A DNA stretch of 39,349 nucleotides, from positions 1-39,349 of the forward strand of contig DAHUYP010000067.1 of the NCBI GenBank assembly GCA_027315105.1. The letters are read 5' to 3'. Position numbers and translations under genes: made by a program. The notes beneath the pieces were generated by a model. It was given only the letters and a program-made list of their open reading frames with translations. It made no database searches and was not told where the DNA came from. Shown in pieces: positions 19,143-26,247 of the stretch. Numbering within the stretch: the stretch's first letter is position 1; every line of letters begins with the position of its first letter. Source of the DNA: Gammaproteobacteria bacterium. Its GTDB lineage: Bacteria > Pseudomonadota > Gammaproteobacteria > Steroidobacterales > Steroidobacteraceae.

Positions 19143-19579
19143 GCGTTCACTCCGCCAGGGCTGCCACTCGTCGGCGCGCGGCACTTACGCTCGGCTCGAG
19201 TCGCCGCGGTCCGCGCGGCCGTGCCGTCAGCCCGGTCCGTGGCCTCGATGCTGGCGCGCTCGAGGCGCCGCAGGTGCAGGGCGCCGGTGCTCAAGCCCTG
19301 CAGCATGAGCGCCCGAACGTGCGCCTCGTGCTCGACGCGGCAGACCACGTGGACCCCATGGCCGCCGGCCAGTTCACGCAAGTTCGGCGGCCGGCGGCCG
19401 ATCCGCCGTACCCGTGGACGTAGCAGCAGAATTACGCCGGCCACCTTCACCGCCGCCATCGTAGCTTGCGCCCACGCGCCCGCGGCCGCCAGCACGCCGA
19501 TGCCCGATGCGACCTGCGCCGCGACGAGGACGAGCGCGATGCCCAGGGTTGGCGCCGTCTGCTCGATGCTCAATGCCAC
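19139..19579 (-). CDS. Short MgtC/SapB-like protein lacking the N-terminal membrane half
   Basis: The 146-residue protein starts at GTG 19579, with GAGGAG 7 nt upstream. Residues 10-56 (ALVLVAAQVASGIGVLAAAG, then LLLRPRVRRIGRR) match the last helices of MgtC proteins. VHVVCRVEHEAHVRALMLQ (about 76-94) matches the start of the MgtC cytoplasmic ACT-like domain. MgtC proteins are usually about 225 residues with four or five helices; the first three are absent, and the bases between this start and the porin stop (34 bp) cannot encode them. The tail after residue 110 is low in complexity. The clean ribosome binding site and ATGA coupling to mgtA argue for continued translation. It could be a decayed mgtC or a real short regulator of MgtA. 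Confidence 0.6.
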   Translation of the reverse strand: MALSIEQTAPTLGIALVLVAAQVASGIGVLAAAGAWAQATMAAVKVAGVILLLRPRVRRIGRRPPNLRELAGGHGVHVVCRVEHEAHVRALMLQGLSTGALHLRRLERASIEATDRADGTAARTAATRAERKCRAPTSGSPGGVNA

Positions 19580-19613
19580 GGAATCGCTCCTCGACGTGCT
19601 CGATGCGGCGCTC

Positions 19614-21056
19614 TCAATACTCGACGTGCAGGCGCAATGCCCAGAAGTGCACCGGGCCGCGATCGCGGTTGTAGCCGGGGTTGACGATATATTGGAAATC
19701 GGGGCCGAGCTGCCATCGCACCGGGCCGGGTTTGTCGGGCCAGTCGTACTCGAAGTGATAGTACGACTCGAAAATCTGCTCGTGGCCGTAGTTCAGGCGT
19801 CCATCGCACAGCAGAAAGCCGCAGCCGCCGGCCGCCAGATACTGCCGGTGCCAGGCGGACAGACCCTCGCCGGCGACCGCCAGACCGAACCGATCGTCGC
19901 GCCGATCCCAATGAATGCCGGACAGCTGGCCGCCGAAGCTGATTTCCTGATCCACCTCGGTGAAGGCGAAGGTTTCGGTCTTGCCGTCGTCCCAGCCCGA
20001 GCGCAGGAATAGTCCGGTATCGCCGTTGTCGGCCAGCGGCTGCTCGGCGTTGATGCCGAAGCCGTACTTGTGGCGGCCATTGTGATCATCGGCGGCGATG
20101 TTCGGTACCGTATGCTGTGCGGCCGCGATCGCCAGGGCGTCCTGGTAGATGCCCATGCGCGCAGTGTTCAGGTAGCCGAGCAGCCGCACCACCGTGCCGC
20201 TGGACCAGGGGGAGAGCCGCAGTTCCAGATTCTGGCCGTGTGCAAGCTCGGTCTGGTAGTCGAGCGTCTGGAAATTAGCGCGTAGCGGCATCATGTAGGC
20301 GCCGTACTTCAGGCTCCAGTCGGGGCTGATGTAGCCGAGCACGACGCCATTGGTATAGCCGCGGGTGTTGGCCGCGTAGTCATACGCCGAGTTGGCCCAG
20401 AGCGACCAGTTCAGGAACTCGGTGCGCGGATCGCCCGCGTAGCGGTTCTGGTCGAAATCGTCGAGTACCGCCATGCGGCCGACCTTGAGCTCCAGGCGCG
20501 TCGCGGCTTCGGTGCCCGGCAGCTGGTCCTTGCCGCGTTCCACCGTCTCCACTGCGTCGCCGAGCGGCAGCATGAAACGCGTAAACAGGCGGGCGATGTA
20601 GAACTCCTTCTTGATGCCCGAGGCGCCTTCGCGTATCACGTCGCCATTGGTCAGGCCGGCCAGCCCGGTCGCACCGCTGACCCCGGCACCGTCGAACCTC
20701 TCCACGTCCAGGTACAGCTGGCCCCAATTCACCGGCGCCCAGCCGCCATAGAATCCGATGGTGTTGGTCGCCTGCGTATCGCCCAGCGGATCCAGGCTCA
20801 GCGGGCCCCGGTACGGGGAGCGCAGGCTCGACTGGTTCTGATCGATGAAGGTGTACTGTGCGCCGACCAGCATCGGCCAGTAGCTCGCCGGCGCGGGCGG
20901 AGCGGCCGGCGCGGAGCTGGCGTCCGGCGGCGGGCTCGCCGGTGGCGCCGCCGGGCCGTCCGCATCGGCGGCGCGGCCGATCCGCGCGCCGTCCAGGGCC
21001 AATGCCAGGGCGCAGCACAGTACGCGCAGCCGCGAACAGGGGACGTGGTCGTTCAT
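19614..21056 (-). CDS. OprB-family carbohydrate-selective porin
   Basis: The 480-residue outer-membrane beta-barrel has a signal peptide (residues 1-29, ending RIGRA) and a short Ala/Pro/Ser linker (30-60). It then has alternating aromatic strands, including FYGGWAPVNWGQLYLDVERF, GFGINAEQPLADNGDTGLF and the OprB C-terminal signature FQYIVNPGYNRDRGPVHFWALRLHVEY (split here for reading), ending in Tyr as barrel proteins do. OprB porins take up glucose or other sugars. It is the first gene of the minus-strand run towards mgtA, and its start faces the RcnR-type repressor 316 bp away, so metal-linked control is possible. The MgtC-like gene follows after 34 bp. Confidence 0.88.
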   Translation of the reverse strand: MNDHVPCSRLRVLCCALALALDGARIGRAADADGPAAPPASPPPDASSAPAAPPAPASYWPMLVGAQYTFIDQNQSSLRSPYRGPLSLDPLGDTQATNTIGFYGGWAPVNWGQLYLDVERFDGAGVSGATGLAGLTNGDVIREGASGIKKEFYIARLFTRFMLPLGDAVETVERGKDQLPGTEAATRLELKVGRMAVLDDFDQNRYAGDPRTEFLNWSLWANSAYDYAANTRGYTNGVVLGYISPDWSLKYGAYMMPLRANFQTLDYQTELAHGQNLELRLSPWSSGTVVRLLGYLNTARMGIYQDALAIAAAQHTVPNIAADDHNGRHKYGFGINAEQPLADNGDTGLFLRSGWDDGKTETFAFTEVDQEISFGGQLSGIHWDRRDDRFGLAVAGEGLSAWHRQYLAAGGCGFLLCDGRLNYGHEQIFESYYHFEYDWPDKPGPVRWQLGPDFQYIVNPGYNRDRGPVHFWALRLHVEY

Positions 21057-21299
21057 TCCGCCTCGCTTTCGAACTCGACACGCCCGTCACGGCATTGCGT
21101 TCAGGACTTACGGCATCGGCGCAACCAGGCCCGGGCGGCGGCGCACGCCTGGTACGCACACCGTCCCGCGCGAGCCGCGACACGGCGGCGAGGCAGTTCG
21201 AGTGACGCTGCCGCCGGCCGGTCCAGCCGATCAGGCAGCGATCATTCGATCGCTGTGACGGCCGTCCATCGGAGCTCCGCTTGCCGCGAAGACGCAGAT

Positions 21300-21328
21300 T
21301 GTTGACCCGGATATGCCCGCTGTCAACA
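21300..21328. promoter_or_regulatory. 7-bp inverted repeat upstream of the RcnR-type gene
   Basis: TGTTGAC (21300-21306) and GTCAACA (21322-21328) form perfect 7-bp arms around a 15-bp spacer, immediately before the C-tract operator-like site. It could bind a second regulator (for example the OmpR-family protein or a TGTTGAC-type dimer). No binding protein can be named from sequence. Confidence 0.4.
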
Positions 21329-21333
21329 GCGCG

Positions 21334-21357
21334 TATACTATACCCCCTACCCTATAT
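21334..21357. promoter_or_regulatory. Candidate RcnR/CsoR-family operator with overlapping -10
   Basis: A C-tract (CCCCCTACCC, 21343-21352) is flanked by ACTATA and TATAT, giving a TATA-C/G tract-TATA dyad. RcnR- and CsoR-class repressors are known to bind a G/C tract flanked by AT-rich inverted repeats, the RcnR site being TACT-G6-N-AGTA. TATACT at 21334-21339 also resembles a -10 box, placing the site over the promoter. It lies 16 bp before the repressor ATG, so autoregulation is the simplest reading. Confidence 0.5.
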
Positions 21358-21372
21358 GAGGCGGCGGTGGAA

Positions 21373-21651
21373 ATGAGACACACACTTCACGAAAAGACCA
21401 AGCTGCAGCAGCGGGTGCGCCGCCTGCGCGGCCAAGTCGAAGCGATCGAACGGGCGCTCGAGGCCGACACGGACTGCGCCGAGGTGATGCAGCTGGTGGT
21501 GTCGGTGCGCGGCGCGGCCAGCGGCCTGATGGCCGAACTGGTCGAGGATCACATCCGCATGCACGTCTCGGATCCGACGCGCGATCGAGATCGCCAGCGC
21601 GCCAAGGGCGCGAAGCACCTGATCGACGTGGTGCACGCCTATCTGAAATGA
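21373..21651 (+). CDS. RcnR/FrmR/CsoR-family metal-responsive repressor, RcnR-like ligand set
   Basis: The 92-residue all-helical repressor reads H3, C35, H60, H64, exactly the positions of the nickel/cobalt ligands of E. coli RcnR, within the DxCAEVMQLVVSVRGAASG and EDHIRMHV segments. FrmR (formaldehyde) keeps C35 but does not require the full histidine set. ATG 21373, preceded by GGCGG, was chosen over an ATG at 21313 because only the shorter start places His at position 3 and leaves the operator-like site outside the gene. No rcnA-like exporter is adjacent. The nearest divergent gene is the OprB porin heading the mgtA run. Confidence 0.85.
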   Translation: MRHTLHEKTKLQQRVRRLRGQVEAIERALEADTDCAEVMQLVVSVRGAASGLMAELVEDHIRMHVSDPTRDRDRQRAKGAKHLIDVVHAYLK

Positions 21652-21927
21652 CCGAGGGCAGGTGGCCGCGGGACGCACGGCGGGCGGCGCCGGCCGGCGT
21701 ACGGACAGTGAGCGGGCAGCTTCGCTACCGCGACCTGAACTGCCGATGTTTCGGCTGGAAATTGTGCTGGTGTTTTGGCAGACTCGATCCGATTGCGGTG
21801 GTGGAGCGGCGATGATCCCCGGGGGCGGGCCGCGCCCCGGAGTCGCGCCGTCGCAGCAGGGGGGGGCGGAATTGGATCAACGCATCGACCGCATGTGCCG
21901 CCCGGCGCAAGCGCGTGGTTGGAGATC

Positions 21928-22746
21928 ATGGCGGCTGGCTTAGCGCCGAAGAGAGCGGCGGTCACCCGTGCCCTGGGACGGGCTCTCGAGCCCGTGGCGG
22001 AGCTGTGCCTGGAGCTGGGCTTCACGAGCGCGGAGCTGGAGAGTCTGGTGCGCTCGGTGTTCGTGCACCAGGCGATCGCCTTGCTCGCCAGGAAGGCCAA
22101 GCGCAAGCAGGACCGCAGGGCGGTCAGTGATGTCCGGGTCGGCTTGGCGACCGGACTGCATCGCAACGAGGTGAGAAAGATCCGCGGCGCCAAGCCTCGC
22201 GTCGAGCCCAAGAAGCTCGGCCGCCGACATCGCGCATTGCGAATCCTGCGGGGCTGGACCGAGGACTGGCGGTTTCTCAACGATTCCGGCCAGCCGCGCG
22301 AGCTGCCGCTGCACCCGCTGGAAGACGAGCCGAGCTTCGAGGAACTGGTGCGCAAATACATGCCTGGGGCGGCAGTGGGTTCGGCCCTCAGCGAACTGCG
22401 CCGCTCGGGAACCATACAGCTGCTGCCGGATGAGATGGTTCGCGTGCTGAGTCGGACGCCGCGACCGATCGGACTGAACGCCACCAGTCTGGCCGATGCC
22501 ACCGACAAGGTGGCTGCGCTGGCGCATACCGTGTTCCGCAATCTTCTCGAGCGCGACGGCCAGCTGGTCTGCGGGGAGTCCGAGGTCGTCGAAGTCGCGC
22601 GCGCGCGGTTGCCGCTGGTTCGGAAGGTACTCGAGCGCCGGGTGCGAACGTTCCTGGATACGCTCGCGAAGGAGTTGAGCGTCGAAGAGAAGGATACGTC
22701 CGAAGCGGTGAAGATGCGGATCGTGGTATTTGCCCCGGAGGGCTGA
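21928..22746 (+). CDS. DUF6502-like protein 1 (N-terminal HTH)
   Basis: The 272-residue cytosolic protein has an N-terminal helical part (residues 10-75) containing LELGFTSAELESLVRSVFV and then a winged-helix-like VSDVRVGLATGLHRNEVRKI. The core motif is LRGWTEDWRFLNDSGQPRELPL followed by SFEELVRKY, and a C-terminal domain ends KMRIVVFAPEG. I assign it to the DUF6502 family from this pattern: 'W..d..%lD..G.PR.Lpl', then 'SF..L', then a regulatory tail ending in F.F. The ATG at 21928 has GGAG only 3 nt before it; an in-frame TTG at 21919 is an alternative. The function is unknown; a DNA-binding regulator is inferred from the HTH. Confidence 0.7.
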   Translation: MAAGLAPKRAAVTRALGRALEPVAELCLELGFTSAELESLVRSVFVHQAIALLARKAKRKQDRRAVSDVRVGLATGLHRNEVRKIRGAKPRVEPKKLGRRHRALRILRGWTEDWRFLNDSGQPRELPLHPLEDEPSFEELVRKYMPGAAVGSALSELRRSGTIQLLPDEMVRVLSRTPRPIGLNATSLADATDKVAALAHTVFRNLLERDGQLVCGESEVVEVARARLPLVRKVLERRVRTFLDTLAKELSVEEKDTSEAVKMRIVVFAPEG

Positions 22747-23484
22747 CCGCCGCCGGACTGCGTTCGGCGGGGATGGACGCGACTAGCGAGATGGCGGCAA
22801 CCGGATGAGGACGCGGCAATGGTGAAGAGGAGCCGAAGCGATATGTCCAGGGGGAAACGGCGCGGAGCGAGGGGGGTAGAGATTGGGTGACACTTTCTCT
22901 CTTCCCGTACCCTATCCGCCAGCAATCTGCAATGCAGATAGCACTTGTTATCGCCGATTCCGGTGACTAAATGACAATCCGGGTCGGAAGTAGGGCGAGG
23001 CTCTGTAGGAATGCGAGTCTATTTGCGGCTACTGAGCGAATGGTCTACCTGAAGGTGGCGCGTCATCACATTTGATGAGGTCTTGATGGAGTGCGTTGCA
23101 ATATCGGTTCAGCTGAGTTGAGTTTAGGGATTTGATGGAGGCCCATATTCGGAGGCTGCGCCGGTATTGGAACTCCGACGCGAACCGTCATTGCGCCGAA
23201 TTGGAAATCGCATGCATCAACGAGAATGGGGCATTGAAACGAGCAATGAGAGGTCGCCCAGGGAGTTGGCGAACGGAAGACATATCGGCGAGATCAGGCA
23301 ATACATCTATTGCATTTCTCTTGCATTCCGGGACCTGCGAATGCCGCCGTGCCGGATCTCTTCGGATCTCGCTTCCGCTCGGCGGCAAGGACGGTGAGAA
23401 CGAGGAGGAACGGAGGTCACCTGAGATAGGGAGAATGGCCTTTTTCGGCGGAGCGATCGAGTGAGTAGAGAAACGAGGGTTCGC
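22747..23484. other. 738-bp stretch without a confident gene
   Basis: GC drops here compared with the left side. A 110-codon frame at 23132-23464 ends in a GTGA overlap with a possible GTG start (23461) of the next gene but resembles nothing I know. Small structures seen are TCATCA-catt-TGATGA at 23063-23078 (6-bp arms) and three near copies of TTGATGGAG (23073, 23083, 23132). A TGGGTGACACTTTCTCTC tract lies near 22887. Likely contents are promoter sequence and decayed DNA. Confidence 0.5.
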
Positions 23485-24237
23485 ATGATCAGTACGAAGA
23501 AAGACAAGGCACCGTCGGCACGCGTTCGGCGAATGGCCCCTAAATCTGAAACTTCGCGAGACCGTCAACACCGGAAAGAATTAGGTGAGGAGCTCGTTGG
23601 CGTTTGCCTTTGGGCCTTGCAGCGTTTCCGAGCGCTCCCTCGGAATCGGCGGGTATTTGGGAAGCTGTATTTTCCATCCAAGGCTCAACTGGCGCGCCAA
23701 TTTCTTGCCGATGTCGATCATCTCAGTGAGATGTTCACGCTTTGGAAGGAAGATACAGAATATCTCGACGAGCATTGTGAGCCTCGCGTGATTGCCATCA
23801 GTGGCCGCAGTCCGAGCTTCGGCGCACTGTGTACGAGTCAGAAGGCAATGACCAGAAAGCGCCAATTATTGGCTCTGGCGTTACGTATGGGCATGTGCAA
23901 GAGATTGGGTAGAAATCGCATTGCCCATTCGACGGACTTCGTACGATTAAATGGAAATCCAACGCTGCTGCTGGCACATACCGTGTTGAATGTCGAGCGT
24001 CTGATAAAGACGGCCGTCTTTAATAGTAGACACACGCGCGAAGACGGCCTCTTCCAACGAATGGTTTGGGGTTACCTGTCTGATAAGAATTTTGCGAGCT
24101 TCATGGATATGGGACGCCACTCTCTTGCAGGCTTTTTCGAACAACAGCACCGATGGTTGATGGGCCATAGCGATGTATTGACGGGCAAACGAGGCAAGCG
24201 CCCGTCTGGAATTTCGGCGTTTATCTTTCGCGACTAA
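23485..24237 (+). CDS. DUF6502-like protein 2 (HTH part missing or diverged)
   Basis: The 250-residue basic protein uses ATG 23485 with ACGAGGG 6 nt upstream; a GTG at 23461 would add eight residues. FTLWKEDTEYLDEHCEPRVI then SPSFGALC (about residues 90-120) matches the core motif of the neighbouring family members. The C-terminus GKRPSGISAFIFRD matches GRRIGLEMFMFD of the third copy. The N-terminus is Lys/Arg-rich and shows no clear helix-turn-helix like those of copies 1 and 3. Codon use is AT-richer than its surroundings, pointing to horizontal acquisition. The function is unknown. Confidence 0.6.
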   Translation: MISTKKDKAPSARVRRMAPKSETSRDRQHRKELGEELVGVCLWALQRFRALPRNRRVFGKLYFPSKAQLARQFLADVDHLSEMFTLWKEDTEYLDEHCEPRVIAISGRSPSFGALCTSQKAMTRKRQLLALALRMGMCKRLGRNRIAHSTDFVRLNGNPTLLLAHTVLNVERLIKTAVFNSRHTREDGLFQRMVWGYLSDKNFASFMDMGRHSLAGFFEQQHRWLMGHSDVLTGKRGKRPSGISAFIFRD

Positions 24238-24384
24238 CGTTGCGAGCGCGGAACGCTGCCTTCTGCCCTCGCACGAGCGAATATTGGCTGCGCCAATCTG
24301 GGTGCACAGCATGGCCGCGATTATTCCGGTAAGGGCGGAAGGCGCAAATTCGCCAGAATACGTCGCCCCTACATCCATCCTTCC

Positions 24385-24552
24385 GTAAGCCTCCGCCGCT
24401 GGCAAGCGCATCAGATTCTCATCGGTTTGCCGCTTCAGGGCGGCGCGGGTGTGTTGACCGTCGTGCGCGATGGCGGCGCAACCGATCGGCGGGACGGCGC
24501 CGAGCGTGACCTGGCCGCCGGCGCTGATCACGAACCACTCCAGGGTGGCGAG
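24385..24552 (-). pseudogene. Possible fragment of a small accessory-gene protein
   Basis: A minus-strand frame reads FVISAGGQVTLGAVPPIGCA then HDGQHTRAALKRQTDENL. From memory this resembles small proteins common in accessory DNA of Xanthomonas- and Burkholderia-like bacteria (pattern: G.i..i..aA.A.D..~T...L.R..~E.L..LL.RLD). The expected LLxRLDxAI end is not kept, and the 5' side runs directly into the IS1182 remnant on the opposite strand, so it would be a truncated relic. Low certainty. Confidence 0.25.
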
Positions 24553-24573
24553 CAGTGGGCTGCCCGGGGCGGT

Positions 24574-25010
24574 TTGACGAAGAGCGCGAGCGACTCGGGG
24601 CAGTTTCCCGCCATGATTGCCGCGATCGAGCGCAATACCGGTGAGGCCGCCGCGGTGGCGCTGGCCGGTGCGGGTTACTGCAACGAAGCGGCACTGGCCG
24701 CACCGGCCGAGTCGGCCCCGCGCACGGAGCTGATTGTGGCGCTCGGCCGGGAGGGCAAGCGGCTCGCGGACGTCAATGCGGCCCAACTCTCGCACACCGC
24801 GGCGATGGCCGGGAAGCTCGAGAGCCCCGCGGAGCGCAGCCGCTACCATCGACGCAGAGCGATTGTCGAGCCCGCCAACGGCTGGATCAGGCACGACTTG
24901 GGGTTTCTCCTCGCCAGTTCAGCTTGCGTGGCGCCGAGAAGGTGCGCTGTGAGTTCAAGATCGTGTGCGCGGCGCTGAACTTGCGGCGCATGGCAACGGT
25001 GGCGTTCTGA
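24574..25010 (+). mobile_element. IS1182-family transposase remnant (3' end, frameshifted)
   Basis: From LTKSASDSGQFPAMIAAIE onward the translation follows the C-terminal third of IS1182-type transposases: ERNTGE, AGYCNEAAL, VALGREGKR, then RAIVEPANGWIRHDLGF. At about 24906 the frame is lost. A second frame from 24912 continues RQFSLRGAEKVRCEFKIV, then CAALNLRRM, to TGA at 25008-25010, so a small indel separates the two parts. The DDE catalytic N-terminal parts and terminal inverted repeats are absent. It is dead and marks past insertion between the second and third DUF6502-like genes. Confidence 0.75.
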
Positions 25011-25275
25011 AGGATGCGAAAGATGTTCAAAACAGCCTCCGCAGCATCGATGCTCAGCTGCGCCCCTCTGCCGTGTTGCTCACCTTCCGCGTCAGCGCTG
25101 CCCAGATGTCCTGTCACTCCGGCCGGCGACTCTTTGAATTCCGCCTGCCGTGCAGACTCCTCGGAATTAGGCAGTCGGGCGTCAGGCGAGCAGCCAACCG
25201 TCAGGCGAATGTGACTGTAATCTCAATCTTTCTCTCCCTTATGTTAAATATAGCTATAAAATCAATAAGTTAGAG

Positions 25276-25323
25276 AAATCCAGTGAGACATATTTTGAAT
25301 TGACATAAGGCTTCGCTGGATTT
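25276..25323. promoter_or_regulatory. 8-bp inverted repeat flanking the promoter -35
   Basis: AAATCCAG (25276-25283) and CTGGATTT (25316-25323) are perfect 8-bp arms separated by 32 bp. The right arm ends in the first base of the -10 hexamer and the -35 box lies between the arms. This geometry suits a looping or dimeric operator. Autoregulation by the adjacent HTH protein is an inference. Confidence 0.4.
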
Positions 25324-25328
25324 ACCTT
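25300..25328 (+). promoter_or_regulatory. Sigma70-like promoter for DUF6502-like 3 / DUF5666-like pair
   Basis: TTGACA (25300-25305), a 17-bp spacer and TACCTT (25323-25328) form a consensus -35 with a weak -10. Transcription would begin near 25335, leaving a leader of about 32 nt before the GTG start at 25367. Confidence 0.5.
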
Positions 25329-25366
25329 AACCTTGTAAAAAGAAAGCAGCCGCTCGGCGAGGGCGC

Positions 25367-26236
25367 GTGACTACAAGGGACGAACAGGGAGTAGCGCTGA
25401 TTGACGCGATCGAAGCACTGCTTCGACCGCTGATGCCGCTTTTTCGCAACTATGGCGTATCGCACCATGATCTTTCGCAAGTGATAGCGAGGTTATTCGT
25501 CTATGACACTGCGGAGACGCTGAAGAAGGAAGGTCGACCTACAACAGTTGCGCGCCTTGCGCTGATCAATGGGCTCACGCGTGGCGAGGTGGAAAAACAT
25601 CTAAACGACCGCGAAGTCGCAGTCACGCGGCGCATTACCAAGACTTCGCAAGTCATGATCCCGTCGATCGTTCTTTCTGTGTGGAATACGGATTCTCGGT
25701 TTTCGACGCCGTATGGCGTGGCACTGGACCTTTCCCTCAAGTCTGGCGCAGGACGTCGCTCCTTTCTCGATCTTGTCATGGCATCGGCCCCCGGCGCTGA
25801 TCCCGATGCGGTACTTGATCAACTGGTCGCAGCTAAATGCGTCGAGGTCTTCGAAGGCGAATTTGTCCGCTGTACCAACTGGGCTTACATCCCAGCAGGT
25901 GTCAGCGTCGAGAAGATCGCGCGGACCGGTCTCGTCATGGGCGCGCTGGCGTCGACATTTACACAGAACCTTCTTGAACTCTCGGATATCGGCAGTTATC
26001 CGGAGAGACAAGTCGTATCGGATTTCCCGCTGTCAGTCGAGGGACGGACTGAAGTTCGTCGATGGCTGGTCGAGCAAGGCACACAGTTCTTAATGTCGCT
26101 TGATGCGTGGATTACCGAAAACAAATCAAGGTTAGAGGCGCCCGGCGGGCGGCGAATTGGCTTGGAAATGTTCATGTTTGATGTGCCGGGCGAGGCTTCT
26201 GTCGCCCCAAACATTCAATCGGTTGCAAACGGCTGA
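25367..26236 (+). CDS. DUF6502-like protein 3 (HTH)
   Basis: The 289-residue protein starts at GTG 25367, preceded by GCGAGGG. The N-terminal helical domain reads LLRPLMPLFRNYGVSHHDLS, then a helix-turn-helix VARLALINGLTRGEVEKHL (residues 63-81). The core has VLSVWNTDSRFSTPYGVALDL then RRSFLDLV, and the C-terminal domain ends RRIGLEMFMFDVP. Of the three copies it best fits the family. It is 11 bp upstream of the DUF5666-like gene and surely co-transcribed. DUF6502/DUF5666 pairs recur in related genomes as far as I recall. Role unknown; likely a transcription factor or anti-factor controlling the exported partner. Confidence 0.75.
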   Translation: MTTRDEQGVALIDAIEALLRPLMPLFRNYGVSHHDLSQVIARLFVYDTAETLKKEGRPTTVARLALINGLTRGEVEKHLNDREVAVTRRITKTSQVMIPSIVLSVWNTDSRFSTPYGVALDLSLKSGAGRRSFLDLVMASAPGADPDAVLDQLVAAKCVEVFEGEFVRCTNWAYIPAGVSVEKIARTGLVMGALASTFTQNLLELSDIGSYPERQVVSDFPLSVEGRTEVRRWLVEQGTQFLMSLDAWITENKSRLEAPGGRRIGLEMFMFDVPGEASVAPNIQSVANG

Positions 26237-26247
26237 GGGATCTAACA

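Larger units (their letters stand above)
25011..25366. other. AT-rich intergenic region before DUF6502-like gene 3
   Basis: The first half is residual GC-rich sequence with no gene signal. The second half (25200-25345) is the most AT-rich tract of the window, with TTAAATATAGCTATAAAATC near 25243. It carries the promoter and inverted repeat listed separately. I see no RNA gene. Confidence 0.5.

Noticed and set aside
16578-20012. 1144-codon plus-strand open frame
   Set aside because: It lies antisense to mgtA and the porin, whose motifs are unmistakable. Its translation is low-complexity Arg/His/Gln/Asp-rich, typical of the reverse strand of high-GC genes.
21313-21372. Earlier ATG start for the RcnR-type repressor
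   Set aside because: It would put the operator-like C-tract inside the gene, lose the His-3 position and lack a good ribosome binding site.
22885-22915. REP/RAYT-type repeat (TGGGTGACACTTTCTCTC tract)
   Set aside because: Only one copy was noticed in the window and no REP-associated transposase is present, so a repeat family cannot be supported.
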